The notes under the pieces are model-generated. The model was not told the DNA's origin and made no database searches. It saw only the letters and a program-made list of their open reading frames with translations. The position numbers and the translations under genes are program-made. DNA of 64,000 bases from Caldilineaceae bacterium (GTDB lineage: Bacteria > Chloroflexota > Anaerolineae > Caldilineales > Caldilineaceae): NCBI GenBank assembly GCA_026645575.1, contig JAPKMW010000001.1, positions 124,001 to 188,000 of the forward strand. The letters run 5' to 3'. This document shows, piece by piece, positions 32,157-41,056 of the stretch; the first letter of the stretch is position 1, and the number at the start of each line of letters is the position of its first letter.

Positions 32157-32939
32157 TTATACCACATCGGCAAATTGAAATTCGACCCGTTTAAAGAAGC
32201 GGTAGCCCAGCACGAGGACCACCGCCGCCAGCCCCAGCGATACAAGCAGGTAATTGCCGGGTGCTTGTTGACGGAGCAGAATATCGCGATACGATTCGAT
32301 AATTCCGGTCATGGGGTTGAGAAAGTAATAGGGGCGCACCCACGCCGGCACTGCCTGCACCGGGTAGATAATTGGCGTTGCATAGAGCCAGACCTGAATG
32401 ATCAGCGCAATCAGATGTTTGACATCGCGGTAGAAGACATTGAGCGCCGCCCCCATAAAGCCCAGCCCTAGCGCCAACGCCAATTGTACAGCCAGCACCG
32501 CCGGCAAGTAGAGCAACAACAGCGGATCCACCGCCACGCCAAAGTAGAGGATCAGCGCTACCAGAATCACGCTGGCAATGCCAAAATCAAGCAAACGGGC
32601 CAGCAGCGCGGCCATGGGTAGAATCTCACGCGGAAAGTAGATCTTGCTGACCAGGTTCATGTTGATGACCAAAGACTCCACCATATCACTCAATGCGGTG
32701 GTGAAAAAGGTCCAAGGCGCAAGGGCTGCATAAGAAAAGATAATGTAGGGAATACCGCCTGTGTCTACCGGCACAAAATAGGTGAAGACGATGCTAAAGA
32801 TCAGCGTTGCTACCGTCGGCTGCACAATTGCCCACAAGCCACCCAACAGCGACTGTTTATAGCGGGCGCGAATGGTGCGGATAACCCAAGCATAGAGCAG
32901 GGGGCGGTGCGATAGAAAGGTTGCTTGTGATGATGTCAT
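32157..32939 (-). CDS. wzm: ABC transporter permease for polysaccharide export (Wzm/TagG type)
   Basis: A 260-residue ABC2-type membrane protein with six predicted helices. The N-terminal amphipathic part RTIRARYKQSLLGGLWAIVQPT is the family's gate-helix signature; MNLVSKIYFPREILPMAALLA and NVFYRDVKHLIALIIQVWLYATP are further conserved stretches. It is 21 bp upstream of the Wzt-like ATPase and should form the export channel with it. The wider cluster also has two O-antigen-ligase/polymerase-like proteins, an unusual combination discussed separately. Confidence 0.93.
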   Translation of the reverse strand: MTSSQATFLSHRPLLYAWVIRTIRARYKQSLLGGLWAIVQPTVATLIFSIVFTYFVPVDTGGIPYIIFSYAALAPWTFFTTALSDMVESLVINMNLVSKIYFPREILPMAALLARLLDFGIASVILVALILYFGVAVDPLLLLYLPAVLAVQLALALGLGFMGAALNVFYRDVKHLIALIIQVWLYATPIIYPVQAVPAWVRPYYFLNPMTGIIESYRDILLRQQAPGNYLLVSLGLAAVVLVLGYRFFKRVEFQFADVV

Positions 32940-32961
32940 GAAATGCTTACCTGCATGATGA

Positions 32962-34527
32962 TTAATACCGCCGTCGATGCTGGCGGCGATTTAAGCCGTA
33001 CATAATAAGTAACAGAAAGATACCGGCTGGAATCAACCCGGCTAGCAGAGGGGCGGCTGGGTTGTTCAATGTGCGGATTGCGGTTGTGCGGGTGGGTTCC
33101 TCAGCGGCTAACATGAGTGGTGACAGCGTTGGCGTTGTTGTGGGTAGCAGTTGCCTGGTCACTTTGGCCGGCAGTGCGGTTGGGGTTAAGGTCGGTAGCG
33201 GTACGGCGGCTGCCATTGGCGTATCAAGTTCGGTGTAGGAGTACCAGGCGCCATTGTTCCCGTTGCCGGGATCGGTGCGCCAGACCACCATCAACAAATT
33301 ACCCTGCACTACAATGGCGTTGGCTGCTGAAGGGTCAAAACCCTTGTCCCCATCCACATCCTGTACGAGCGGGCCAGAGACAATGTAATGTACACCGCCC
33401 CAGGAGCGAACCTCTTCGTGCCATTCGCTGTACCACATGCCGTGGCGCTGTTGCGCAACGACCCCCTGTGTCCGCTGACCGAAGAAGACGCGCAACTGCC
33501 CCCCGCTATCGGCGATAAAGGCCGCCGGCCCGTTGCCACCCACATGCTCAGGAAACGGGCGCACTGCTTCGCTCCAGGTGCGCCCGCCGTTGTCCGAACG
33601 TTTTACCAGACGTACAACCCCCATCTCCGGGATGCCGTTGTCATACATCAGGAAGATCTCGCCTTTGAACTCCAACAGAGAAATACTCTGGACGCCTAGA
33701 ATGCCCCCGTCGGCCCCTTCGGCAAAGCGTTGAGGTTCGTTCCAGCGCCCGGTTGTAAAATCAAAGGTGGTGAAATAGCCGGCCGACCCCCACGCCCGTC
33801 GATTCAGCACATTCCAAACGGCATACAACCGCCCTGATTCGCCATAGAGCATCCGCAGCGAGTAGGGCCACAGGGTCTCGCTGTAGGTGCCATAGATCAT
33901 CTCCGGTAAGCTCCAGGTGACGCCGCTATCGGTTGAAATCAAACTGTAGATGCCGGTGCCGTCGAGATTGCCATCATAGAGAACATACAAATTGTCATCA
34001 AGATCGCCGGCGATCCAAACGGCAATGGGGGGGCGGGCGCCCGTGGCAATGGCGACTGGCGGCGACCAGGCCGTCGAGTCTGCTGCCCGCAACGCCGGCG
34101 CGCTAGAATAGTAGATGTTGGCGCTCACATCATGGCCGCCAAAGAAGACAAGATGGAAGTTCCCTTTGCTATCAAGGAAGACCGTAGGTGCATGGGCTTC
34201 GTCGTGGAGCGGTGAGATCAAAATATCGATCGGCTTGCTCCACCCCGTGTCTCGCTGCCAGGTGTTGTACATAATCACCCGGGAAAAGGTGCCGGCAATC
34301 TTTTGCGAACTAAAGGCGTGAACGACGCCGGAACTATCGGTCAGCAAAAAGGGGGTATTGACCGCCGGATCAGAATAGGGGATCTGCGCCGGCGTCGTCC
34401 ATTGTAACGTTCCTTCCGCCTGCGCAACCAACGGCGTCAGCGCGCTGCCAAAGGTGAGGAGCAGCAAACCGAGCCGACCAAGCCAGAAGGCCCAACGTTT
34501 TCTAACCATAAAACCGCTTCTGCCCAT
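32962..34527 (-). CDS. Secreted, membrane-anchored sialidase-like (BNR/Asp-box) protein
   Basis: A 521-residue surface protein. A signal peptide (WAFWLGRLGLLLLTFGSALT, then AQA before the likely cleavage) is followed by a six-bladed propeller region with two clear Asp-boxes, STDSGVTW and SDNGGRTW. Near the C-terminus a Thr/Pro-rich linker precedes one hydrophobic helix (APLLAGLIPAGIFLLLIMYG) and a basic tail NRRQHRRRY, so the propeller should face outward. Catalytic Arg triad and Tyr of true sialidases cannot be assigned with confidence, so it may be a carbohydrate-binding propeller rather than an enzyme. Its start overlaps the aminotransferase stop by one base, linking it to glycan synthesis. 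Confidence 0.8.
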   Translation of the reverse strand: MGRSGFMVRKRWAFWLGRLGLLLLTFGSALTPLVAQAEGTLQWTTPAQIPYSDPAVNTPFLLTDSSGVVHAFSSQKIAGTFSRVIMYNTWQRDTGWSKPIDILISPLHDEAHAPTVFLDSKGNFHLVFFGGHDVSANIYYSSAPALRAADSTAWSPPVAIATGARPPIAVWIAGDLDDNLYVLYDGNLDGTGIYSLISTDSGVTWSLPEMIYGTYSETLWPYSLRMLYGESGRLYAVWNVLNRRAWGSAGYFTTFDFTTGRWNEPQRFAEGADGGILGVQSISLLEFKGEIFLMYDNGIPEMGVVRLVKRSDNGGRTWSEAVRPFPEHVGGNGPAAFIADSGGQLRVFFGQRTQGVVAQQRHGMWYSEWHEEVRSWGGVHYIVSGPLVQDVDGDKGFDPSAANAIVVQGNLLMVVWRTDPGNGNNGAWYSYTELDTPMAAAVPLPTLTPTALPAKVTRQLLPTTTPTLSPLMLAAEEPTRTTAIRTLNNPAAPLLAGLIPAGIFLLLIMYGLNRRQHRRRY

Positions 34528-35924
34528 TAAGCGCCCCTCTCAACACTGGGCTGAAATGCCACAATGGCGTCAACTACCTGCTCCAGATCGGCCAATGTCA
34601 TACCCGTATAGAAGGGCAAACGCACTAACCGGTCGCTGATCGCTTCCGTTACGGGGCAATGACCGGGACGCCCGCCAAATTCCTGGCCCATCTGCGATGT
34701 ATGGAGCGGTAGATAATGGAAAACGCTCTGAATGCCTTGTGCTTTGAGATAATTGATAAAGGCGGTGCGCACATCAAGTGACGGCATCAGCAAATAGAAA
34801 AGGTGATATGCCTGGTCACAGTGAGCCGGTACAAAGGGCAATTGCACCCCATGTTGTTCCGCCCAGGGGCGCAACCATTGGGCGTAACTTTCCCAGAGCA
34901 GTTGCCGCTTGCATTGGATCTGCTGGCGCTCTTCCAACTGGGCATACAAGTAGGCAGCCAGAAGGTCGGCGGGCAGATAGCTGGAGCCGACATCGACCCA
35001 GGTGTATTTGTCCACCTGCCCCCGGAAAAAACGACTGCGATTGGTGCCTTTTTCACGAATGATCTCGGCGGCTTCGCTATACTCTTCCGCGTTGATGAGC
35101 AGCGCGCCTCCTTCGCCGCAGGTGAAATTCTTGGTTTCGTGGAAGCTTTGCGTTGCCATGACGCCAAAGGTGCCTAAATAGCGCCCCTTGTAGCGGGCGT
35201 AGAGACCGTGGGCGTTGTCCTCCACCACCGCAATGCCATGTTTTTCCGCAAGCGTATCAATTGTATCCATCTCGCAGCCGACGCCACCGTAATGTACTGG
35301 CACAATCGCCTTGGTGCGCGGGGTAATTAGCGCTTCCAGTTTGCTTTCATCCAAGTTGAGCGTATCGGGCCGAATGTCGCTAAAGACTGGGCGTGCGCCG
35401 CGTAGGACAAAGGCGTTAATCGTACTGACAAAGGTAAAAGAGGGCACAATCACTTCGTCGCCCGGTTGGAGCTTCAACAGGAGCGCCGCCATCTCCAGCG
35501 CATGGGTGCAAGAGGTGGTGAGCAACGCCTTGCGCACACCCAGTGTTTCTTCCAGCAGTTGATGACACTTTTTGGTAAAGAGACCATCGCCCGAAATGCG
35601 TCCACTCTGAATGGATTGGGCAATGTACGCCATTTCGTTGCCCACTTCGGTCGGCCGGTTAAAGGGAATGGTCTGTTTTGCCGAGGCTTGCCTCCCCAAT
35701 TTGTAAAGGACTTCCCCTCGCGCTGCCGGCTGATCGCGCTGTATCACATAGCCATTACTGTGTCCATTGGCGCTGTGTCCACTGCCGCTATGACCGTTCG
35801 CGCTGTGACCGTTCGCGCTGTGACCGTTCGCGCTGTGACCATTGGCGTTATAGCCGTTTGTGTAGATTGGCGCGCTTTCCTGTGAGCTATCGCCATGATT
35901 CCGTTGGGTGATCCCCTCTGTCAT
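34527..35924 (-). CDS. wecE: Sugar aminotransferase, dTDP-4-amino-4,6-dideoxygalactose transaminase (WecE)-like, with repetitive N-terminal extension
   Basis: A 465-residue PLP enzyme of the DegT/DnrJ/EryC1 family. The internal-aldimine Lys265 lies in SFHETKNFTCGEGGALL; EIIREKGTNRSRFFRGQVDK and YTWVDVGSSYLPADLLAAYL closely follow E. coli WecE, which aminates dTDP-4-keto-6-deoxyglucose. The first 85 residues are extra: 15-bp DNA repeats (35761-35850) encode about six ANGHS-type pentapeptides, giving a flexible His-rich tail. No dTDP-glucose synthase or dehydratase is in the window. The gene starts the run that leads into the sialidase-like protein and the ABC exporter. The N-terminal tail might bind metal or tether the enzyme; that is inference. 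Confidence 0.9.
   Translation of the reverse strand: MTEGITQRNHGDSSQESAPIYTNGYNANGHSANGHSANGHSANGHSGSGHSANGHSNGYVIQRDQPAARGEVLYKLGRQASAKQTIPFNRPTEVGNEMAYIAQSIQSGRISGDGLFTKKCHQLLEETLGVRKALLTTSCTHALEMAALLLKLQPGDEVIVPSFTFVSTINAFVLRGARPVFSDIRPDTLNLDESKLEALITPRTKAIVPVHYGGVGCEMDTIDTLAEKHGIAVVEDNAHGLYARYKGRYLGTFGVMATQSFHETKNFTCGEGGALLINAEEYSEAAEIIREKGTNRSRFFRGQVDKYTWVDVGSSYLPADLLAAYLYAQLEERQQIQCKRQLLWESYAQWLRPWAEQHGVQLPFVPAHCDQAYHLFYLLMPSLDVRTAFINYLKAQGIQSVFHYLPLHTSQMGQEFGGRPGHCPVTEAISDRLVRLPFYTGMTLADLEQVVDAIVAFQPSVERGA
35761..35850. repeat. Six tandem 15-bp repeats within the aminotransferase gene
   Basis: Units start at 35761, 35776, 35791, 35806, 35821 and 35836. The three central ones are identical (TGACCGTTCGCGCTG on the plus strand); the outer ones differ at one to five positions. 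On the coding strand they give repeated Ser-Ala-Asn-Gly-His units, so copy-number changes keep the reading frame. Confidence 0.85.
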
Positions 35925-35973
35925 CTCTACCTCTTATCCTTCTTCCCTAGAACTGACGCTATACCGACCGATC

Positions 35974-35995
35974 AGAACACAATGTTGTGCGTTCT
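35974..35995. promoter_or_regulatory. 22-bp near-palindrome upstream of the aminotransferase gene
   Basis: AGAAC (35974-35978) pairs with GTTCT (35991-35995), and inside them CACAA pairs with TTGTG. It lies 50 bp before the start at 35924 in a 256-bp gap. The shape fits a dimeric regulator site; nothing else supports that. Confidence 0.3.
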
Positions 35996-36180
35996 TATCA
36001 TAAGGGCATCTGGCCGATTAAGATGTGTCATTTTGCTTGCAAAAAAATGGTGTTGCGACCCGTTGTTTGACGTAGATGCACTTTCCAGACCCATACGCAT
36101 GAAGCTAGGAAACTGCATCTGCTTTCCCGGTTCATTTTCGCCGTTCTATCAAGCAAAGTACATCTTTAGAACGAATTTCT

Positions 36181-38931
36181 TTACGGCGCTTCCGCCCGCG
36201 CAATCACTTCGACCTCGGCTAAACTTGCCACGGTCTCGCCGTTGAAAGCACCGCTGACCGCCGTGAATTCGACACGCACAGCGCGGCTGGTTACATCGCT
36301 AAAAGCCACATCAGCGCCGCTGTCCGTGAGTGCGTTCGTGTTGGCCGTGGCAATTTCCTGGGTCGCTTCGGCGTCGCGATATAACCGAACCGTGGCCGCA
36401 TCGACCTGGATCGTTCCCATTGCATCTGCTCTGGGGTTATAAAGCCGCACCGTGCGGACTGTCACCGGCACGGGGAAGACCAATTGCACCCATTGTCCGT
36501 TTGGGGGTTGTGCGGGATCGCTACGCCAATACGCGGTAATGCGCCCCTTCTGCACCTGCCGGTCGATCAACCCTTCCAAGTTGTCGCTCATTGTCGGATG
36601 CACGGAAGAGGCTGATAAGGTTGCGCCCGGCGCTAGATTGGTCCACGCGGCGTCGGCGGGATTTTCAGGGACTGCCAACGCGCTATGGCCGGCATGACAC
36701 CCGACACAGTTGCCCATCTCCCCAGGGCGTCCAAAGTTCATCCCCAGTACATGCGCCACCCCCGGTGTGTTTTCCGAAGCGCGCCCGGTTACCGGCACCT
36801 GATAGTCCGGCTGGGCTGTGCGGATCTGTTCAAAGAGCGGCACATTCGCCGGCAACTGGGCGACGACGGAACCATCGGGCCGGATAGGCAGCTCTTGCAG
36901 CAAGATCGGCCAATCCACCCAGTCGAGCGATCCTGGCTGCTCCCGCTGGTAATCGGTATAAAAACGAATGGTGGCCGCCTGTCCAACGGGGATGCCATTG
37001 ATCACCTCGCTGTCAACCGGCCCGTTGAAATAGACATTGAGTGCGTTAAAGGTAAAGGTGCCATCAAGATCAACCGGGCCGGCGGCGGTGGGGGGGAGAG
37101 GGTTGGCTGTTGTTGTCACCGTGTCGGGGATGATCGGCGGCACGGGGCGTTCCGTTACCAATCGCGCCCGTAGTTCGGTCATGTGCGGTTGGTCAAAGAG
37201 CAAGGTTCGTCCACTGCCGTCGGCATTGATGACATACAGTCCATAGTCTTGATTAATATCAGGCGCCCAGGAGATCAGCAGACGCCCGTCTGGTAACACC
37301 GCCGGTTCGCTGGCGTATTCACTTTGGGTCACGCCAAAGGAGGGGGGATCGGGGTTGATCTCTGGGTATTGTCCATCGGCTGTCACGCCGATCACCGGCG
37401 TGTACCCGTTGGCGCCCCGTTCATAGCGCCGGATGCCGCCAAAGCCGCCGGCTTCGGTCATGTTACGCATGGGAAAATAGTTGGCGTACAAAATGCCGTC
37501 TGGTGTAAAGGCGCCGCCGTAAGCATGGTTGCCATCTTCTCCCGCCAGAAAGACGCCGGAGCCGCCGGCAAAGAGATGTAAGCCGGTGCCGTCCGGGTTG
37601 ATTGCGCCTAGTAGCCAGGAATTGCGATTGACATTGGCTGTGCCGCCGGGGATCGGATCATCGTTGGTGGCATCGGTCTCGGCCAGCAAGCCAAGGTGTT
37701 GTCGGTAGCCGGCCTGACCGGATGCGCTTTGTGTTTCGAGATTGTTCAACGGCACGCGCGAATTTCGCCACCAGCGGGAATAAACGATTTGCCCTGTAAC
37801 CGGATCGACCAATGGCCGGTCAGCGCTGTTGCGTTCGGTGGTGATGCGGTGCAGATCGCTGCCGTCGGGGTTCACGACAAAGAGATTGGTCGTACGGGCG
37901 CCGCCATACTGCCCAAACGACGGATAACGTGTCGAGGCAAAGACAATACGCCCATCGGGTAGCCACGCCGGATCGGTGTCATCATAGTGGACGAAGAGTT
38001 TTGCCAGCGCGCCAAATTGGCCGAAATCTTCCTCGGTCTGGTCGGTAAAGGTGAGTTGGCGCAACCCGCTGCCATCGGTATTGATCACAAAAAGCCGCCA
38101 CGCCCCTGGGTTCTGCATGGCGCCCGGCGGGTGGTCGCCCTGGGGCAGACCGGCAAAGAGAATCTGCGTCCCGTCATAGCTCACATCAGGGGCGTTAACG
38201 TCGATCAGGTTGTAAGAGGTATCAGTCGGGTTGCTGCCATCGATCAACGTGCGCACGGCGCCGTCCGGCTGGAGGAGCAACAGATAGCCAGGGGCAGCCA
38301 TTTCAAAGCGACTATAGGGGCCGACGCCGGGCATTCCTTTTGGTTTGTCCCAGTAGACCGTCCCTTTCGCCGGGATCTGGCGCGCCACAAAGACCACCGG
38401 CGCCGGCAACAAATTCGTCTCGCCCTTCGCCGCCGCCAAATTCAATGGCGCGGTCACAACCGCTGGATTGACCCGTCTGCTCTCCTCTTCTCCCGCGGGT
38501 GTTGCTGTGGGCGCTGCGCTGCTCTCATCACCAATCGTCGCCTCTTCGGCTAACGATGTTGGTGTCACCACTTCAGCCATTGGCAATCCGGCCGCTGGCT
38601 GGGTGGTAGGCACCAAGATCGGCCCAGTTTCATCCTCCACAATTGGGGTTGTCGTCGGCTCAACAACCGTAGACGATTGCTCCATCGCGTCGGGTCTGTT
38701 CTCTACACCGATGGTCGGCGTCGCCGCATCCATTGTGGATGGCGCTGTTGCCGATTCATCACTGGTCGCTGTGGCATTGATCGTCGTGACGGGCGCGGGG
38801 TGTCGCGGCTGCGTCGTGAGCCAGCGATCCACCAACAGACCCGCGGCGGTCACCAACAGGATCACCCCGATAATAATAGGTACTACCCAAGGGCGGCGGT
38901 TGCGTCGTCGGCGTCGTCTTTGTTGTTGCAT
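36181..38931 (-). CDS. Membrane-anchored surface protein: WD40-like propeller, haem c motif and discoidin-like domain
   Basis: A 916-residue protein. A basic N-terminus (QRRRRRRNRRP) and one helix (WVVPIIIGVILLVTAAGLLV) anchor it; a Ser/Thr/Pro/Glu-rich linker runs to about residue 165; then come PD40-type repeats (LFVINTDGSGLRQLTFTDQ, LFVVNPDGSDLHRITTERN, YVINADGSGRTLLF). A CVGCH haem c site is at residues 742-746, followed by a beta-sandwich like F5/8 type C domains (TLSASSVHPTMSDNLEGLID, VRLYNPRAD, ASLAEVEVIA). Start is the ATG at 38931 with AAGGAA upstream; 21 extra upstream residues overlap the preceding gene. It resembles propeller/c-type proteins related to hydrazine synthase alpha in other phyla. 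Its role in this locus is unknown. Confidence 0.82.
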   Translation of the reverse strand: MQQQRRRRRRNRRPWVVPIIIGVILLVTAAGLLVDRWLTTQPRHPAPVTTINATATSDESATAPSTMDAATPTIGVENRPDAMEQSSTVVEPTTTPIVEDETGPILVPTTQPAAGLPMAEVVTPTSLAEEATIGDESSAAPTATPAGEEESRRVNPAVVTAPLNLAAAKGETNLLPAPVVFVARQIPAKGTVYWDKPKGMPGVGPYSRFEMAAPGYLLLLQPDGAVRTLIDGSNPTDTSYNLIDVNAPDVSYDGTQILFAGLPQGDHPPGAMQNPGAWRLFVINTDGSGLRQLTFTDQTEEDFGQFGALAKLFVHYDDTDPAWLPDGRIVFASTRYPSFGQYGGARTTNLFVVNPDGSDLHRITTERNSADRPLVDPVTGQIVYSRWWRNSRVPLNNLETQSASGQAGYRQHLGLLAETDATNDDPIPGGTANVNRNSWLLGAINPDGTGLHLFAGGSGVFLAGEDGNHAYGGAFTPDGILYANYFPMRNMTEAGGFGGIRRYERGANGYTPVIGVTADGQYPEINPDPPSFGVTQSEYASEPAVLPDGRLLISWAPDINQDYGLYVINADGSGRTLLFDQPHMTELRARLVTERPVPPIIPDTVTTTANPLPPTAAGPVDLDGTFTFNALNVYFNGPVDSEVINGIPVGQAATIRFYTDYQREQPGSLDWVDWPILLQELPIRPDGSVVAQLPANVPLFEQIRTAQPDYQVPVTGRASENTPGVAHVLGMNFGRPGEMGNCVGCHAGHSALAVPENPADAAWTNLAPGATLSASSVHPTMSDNLEGLIDRQVQKGRITAYWRSDPAQPPNGQWVQLVFPVPVTVRTVRLYNPRADAMGTIQVDAATVRLYRDAEATQEIATANTNALTDSGADVAFSDVTSRAVRVEFTAVSGAFNGETVASLAEVEVIARAEAP

Positions 38932-38947
38932 GACATTTCCTTCCACC

Positions 38948-39328
38948 TTACTGGGGTTGTTGTGCGCTGCGTGCCACAAGTAAAATGCCAACACAGATCA
39001 CAGCAATCCCCAGCCAGCGCATGGTTGGCACCGTTTCACCCAATAGCAGACGCGAGGTCAGGGTAATTAGTACAAAGTTGAGCGCCAGCAACGGGTAAGC
39101 ATAGCTCAATTCCAGCCGCGCCAACACGGCAATCCAGGCGACAGCCCCAATGCCATAGAGGGCCAGCCCCAATAGCACCCACGGCGATTGAAAGATCATG
39201 CCTACTAAGGAGAATAGTCCACTGCTCTGTTGCACCGCGCCGGGCTGACTGACGCCGATCTTGATCGTTGTTTGCCCAGCGACCCCGGTTGTAATGGAAA
39301 GGGCGATAAGCCACCAATACTGCATCAT
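38948..39328 (-). CDS. Half-size EamA/DMT-type membrane protein (ArnE/ArnF-like)
   Basis: A 126-residue protein with four hydrophobic helices, half the size of ordinary EamA transporters. The end YPLLALNFVLITLTSRLLLG, EXVPTMRWLGIAVICVGI-like, is the typical EamA/SMR closing helix pair. A GTG at 39337 is possible, but AAGGTG lies just right for the ATG at 39328, and the upstream stop is at 39339. Small paired proteins of this kind (ArnE/ArnF) move undecaprenyl-phosphate-linked sugars to the outer face. Here it stands with an O-antigen-ligase-like gene upstream and not far from a polyprenyl-phosphate-sugar synthase-like GT2, so such a flippase role is plausible, acting perhaps as a homodimer. 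Confidence 0.78.
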   Translation of the reverse strand: MMQYWWLIALSITTGVAGQTTIKIGVSQPGAVQQSSGLFSLVGMIFQSPWVLLGLALYGIGAVAWIAVLARLELSYAYPLLALNFVLITLTSRLLLGETVPTMRWLGIAVICVGILLVARSAQQPQ

Positions 39329-39338
39329 CTGTTTCACC

Positions 39339-41015
39339 TTACTGCTCCACTGTTGCTACGACTCTCTTCGCTGCCCTGGCAAGTTGCAGCGATTCACGAA
39401 ACTTCCCTGCTTCGGCATACCACTGAATGCGCAGCGTCAGCTGACCTTGACTGAGATCTAGCCCTTGCCACATCTGCTCGGCGGCTGCCACTTTGCCTTG
39501 CCGCGCATACACTTCACCCAGTAACTGACGTGTCGCCCGTTGATCAGGGGCAAGTCGATAGGCGATCTCTAAGTGCCGTTCGGCGCCGGCCACATCGTTT
39601 TGCGAAAGCAAAATCTGGCCCAACCGACGCTGCGCCGCAACATTATCCGGTGCTTGCGCTAACACCTGACGATAGCGCGCCTTGATCGTTGCAAAGTCAG
39701 CCGGCAACGCTTGGCGCACGGCATCTTGCAGCGGCCAGGCCGGCCACTGGTAGCGACTGAGTTCCGTGCGTGTCTGCTGAATAGCCACCACGTTGACCAT
39801 CCAGAGCGCCGGTAGGCCCAGGAAACCGGCTAGCAGCAGAATCGCCATCGCCGGCAAGAGCGATCCAGCCAGCAACAAGCTAACTGCTTGTGGTTGTACT
39901 GCTCGACGGGCAACCATTGCCAGGATCGCCTGGGGGAGAAAAAGGAGCGGCGCCAGCGCACTGCTATAAAGTTCGGCATCGAACCAGCCATAAACCAACA
40001 AGGCGAGCAGCCCCATTGTTGCGCCCAAGACAAGCGGATCACCGGTGACGTGCCAGCGGCTCAACCAGAGCAACCCTGCTGTCCCGGTAGCAAAGGTCAG
40101 GAGCGCCGGCGAGCCTTGTTCCAGCACCATTTGCAGATAGAGATTGTGACCATGCGCCAGAAAGGGGACATGGAGCAGATAGACATAACTGGAAAGCACC
40201 ATTGCTGTGCTTTGTAAGCCGCTCCCCGTAAACCAGTAGTCCGGCGTCAACATGGCTGCGTTCTGCCACACCATGAGCCGACTCCCCACCGTACCGCCAA
40301 GGCGATCCCACCCCAACCAGCGCACCACGGTGCTGAGAAGCGCAGGCTTAATCACGAAAGTGATCACCGCCAAACCCAACAACAGTGCGCCGCTGAGAAC
40401 TGGCCACAAGCCGCGCCACCGGCTTGGCGCGGTAGCCGCAAAACCAGTCATGACCGCAGCGACGACTAACCCAATCCAGGCGCTGCGGGAGAAGGTCAGC
40501 AGGAGAGCGAATAGTGCAACCAGCAATGCAATGGCTGCGGTGAGCGTCGGGCCAACGCGACCCCGTTGCCAATGTACCCAGCAACTGGCACCGCCTAAGG
40601 GCAACAACACCATCAAGGCCCCGGCCACCGCATTCTCATGCAAGCGCATCGGCATCAACCAAGGTATCAGCCCCCCCGTTGGTTGCTTCTGTTGCACCCA
40701 CGTTGTCACTGCGGCTAATGGTTGAAAGTCAGTCGCGATAGCGCTCCGCCAATCGTGGGTCAATAGAAAGAAGAGACCAATGGCGCCGGCCAACAAACTA
40801 CTGCCGGTGGCAAGGTGCAGCGCCCGCGCTTCCGCTTTTGTCCGAACAAAAGCAGGGAACAACATCAGAAACAACATCCCGCCACTCAGCAGACCAAACC
40901 GTGGTAGCGCCAGCCAACGATCATAGGCCGCCCACAAACCGATCCCCAGAGACAGAAAATAGATTCCCCCTGCCCCAACGACTGCGCCCGTCACTAGCGC
41001 TCGCCCTCTTCTCAT
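39339..41015 (-). CDS. O-antigen ligase-like membrane protein with C-terminal TPR region
   Basis: A 558-residue protein with about twelve helices. The outer loop region has AVAGALMVLLPLGGASCWVHW, RLMVWQNAAMLTPDYWFTGSG and LAHGHNLYLQMVLEQGSPAL; the His in HGHNLY fits the conserved WaaL/Wzy_C position. From about residue 430 the chain is soluble with TPR-like helices (YRQVLAQAPDNVAAQRRLGQ, HLEIAYRLAPDQRATRQLLG). Such TPR tails are common in ligases that glycosylate proteins. It starts 41 bp after the radical SAM gene and is directly followed by the EamA-like gene. Confidence 0.83.
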   Translation of the reverse strand: MRRGRALVTGAVVGAGGIYFLSLGIGLWAAYDRWLALPRFGLLSGGMLFLMLFPAFVRTKAEARALHLATGSSLLAGAIGLFFLLTHDWRSAIATDFQPLAAVTTWVQQKQPTGGLIPWLMPMRLHENAVAGALMVLLPLGGASCWVHWQRGRVGPTLTAAIALLVALFALLLTFSRSAWIGLVVAAVMTGFAATAPSRWRGLWPVLSGALLLGLAVITFVIKPALLSTVVRWLGWDRLGGTVGSRLMVWQNAAMLTPDYWFTGSGLQSTAMVLSSYVYLLHVPFLAHGHNLYLQMVLEQGSPALLTFATGTAGLLWLSRWHVTGDPLVLGATMGLLALLVYGWFDAELYSSALAPLLFLPQAILAMVARRAVQPQAVSLLLAGSLLPAMAILLLAGFLGLPALWMVNVVAIQQTRTELSRYQWPAWPLQDAVRQALPADFATIKARYRQVLAQAPDNVAAQRRLGQILLSQNDVAGAERHLEIAYRLAPDQRATRQLLGEVYARQGKVAAAEQMWQGLDLSQGQLTLRIQWYAEAGKFRESLQLARAAKRVVATVEQ

Positions 41016-41056
41016 CTTTCTTGACCACTACCCAATAACCAATAACCATTTCTCGG

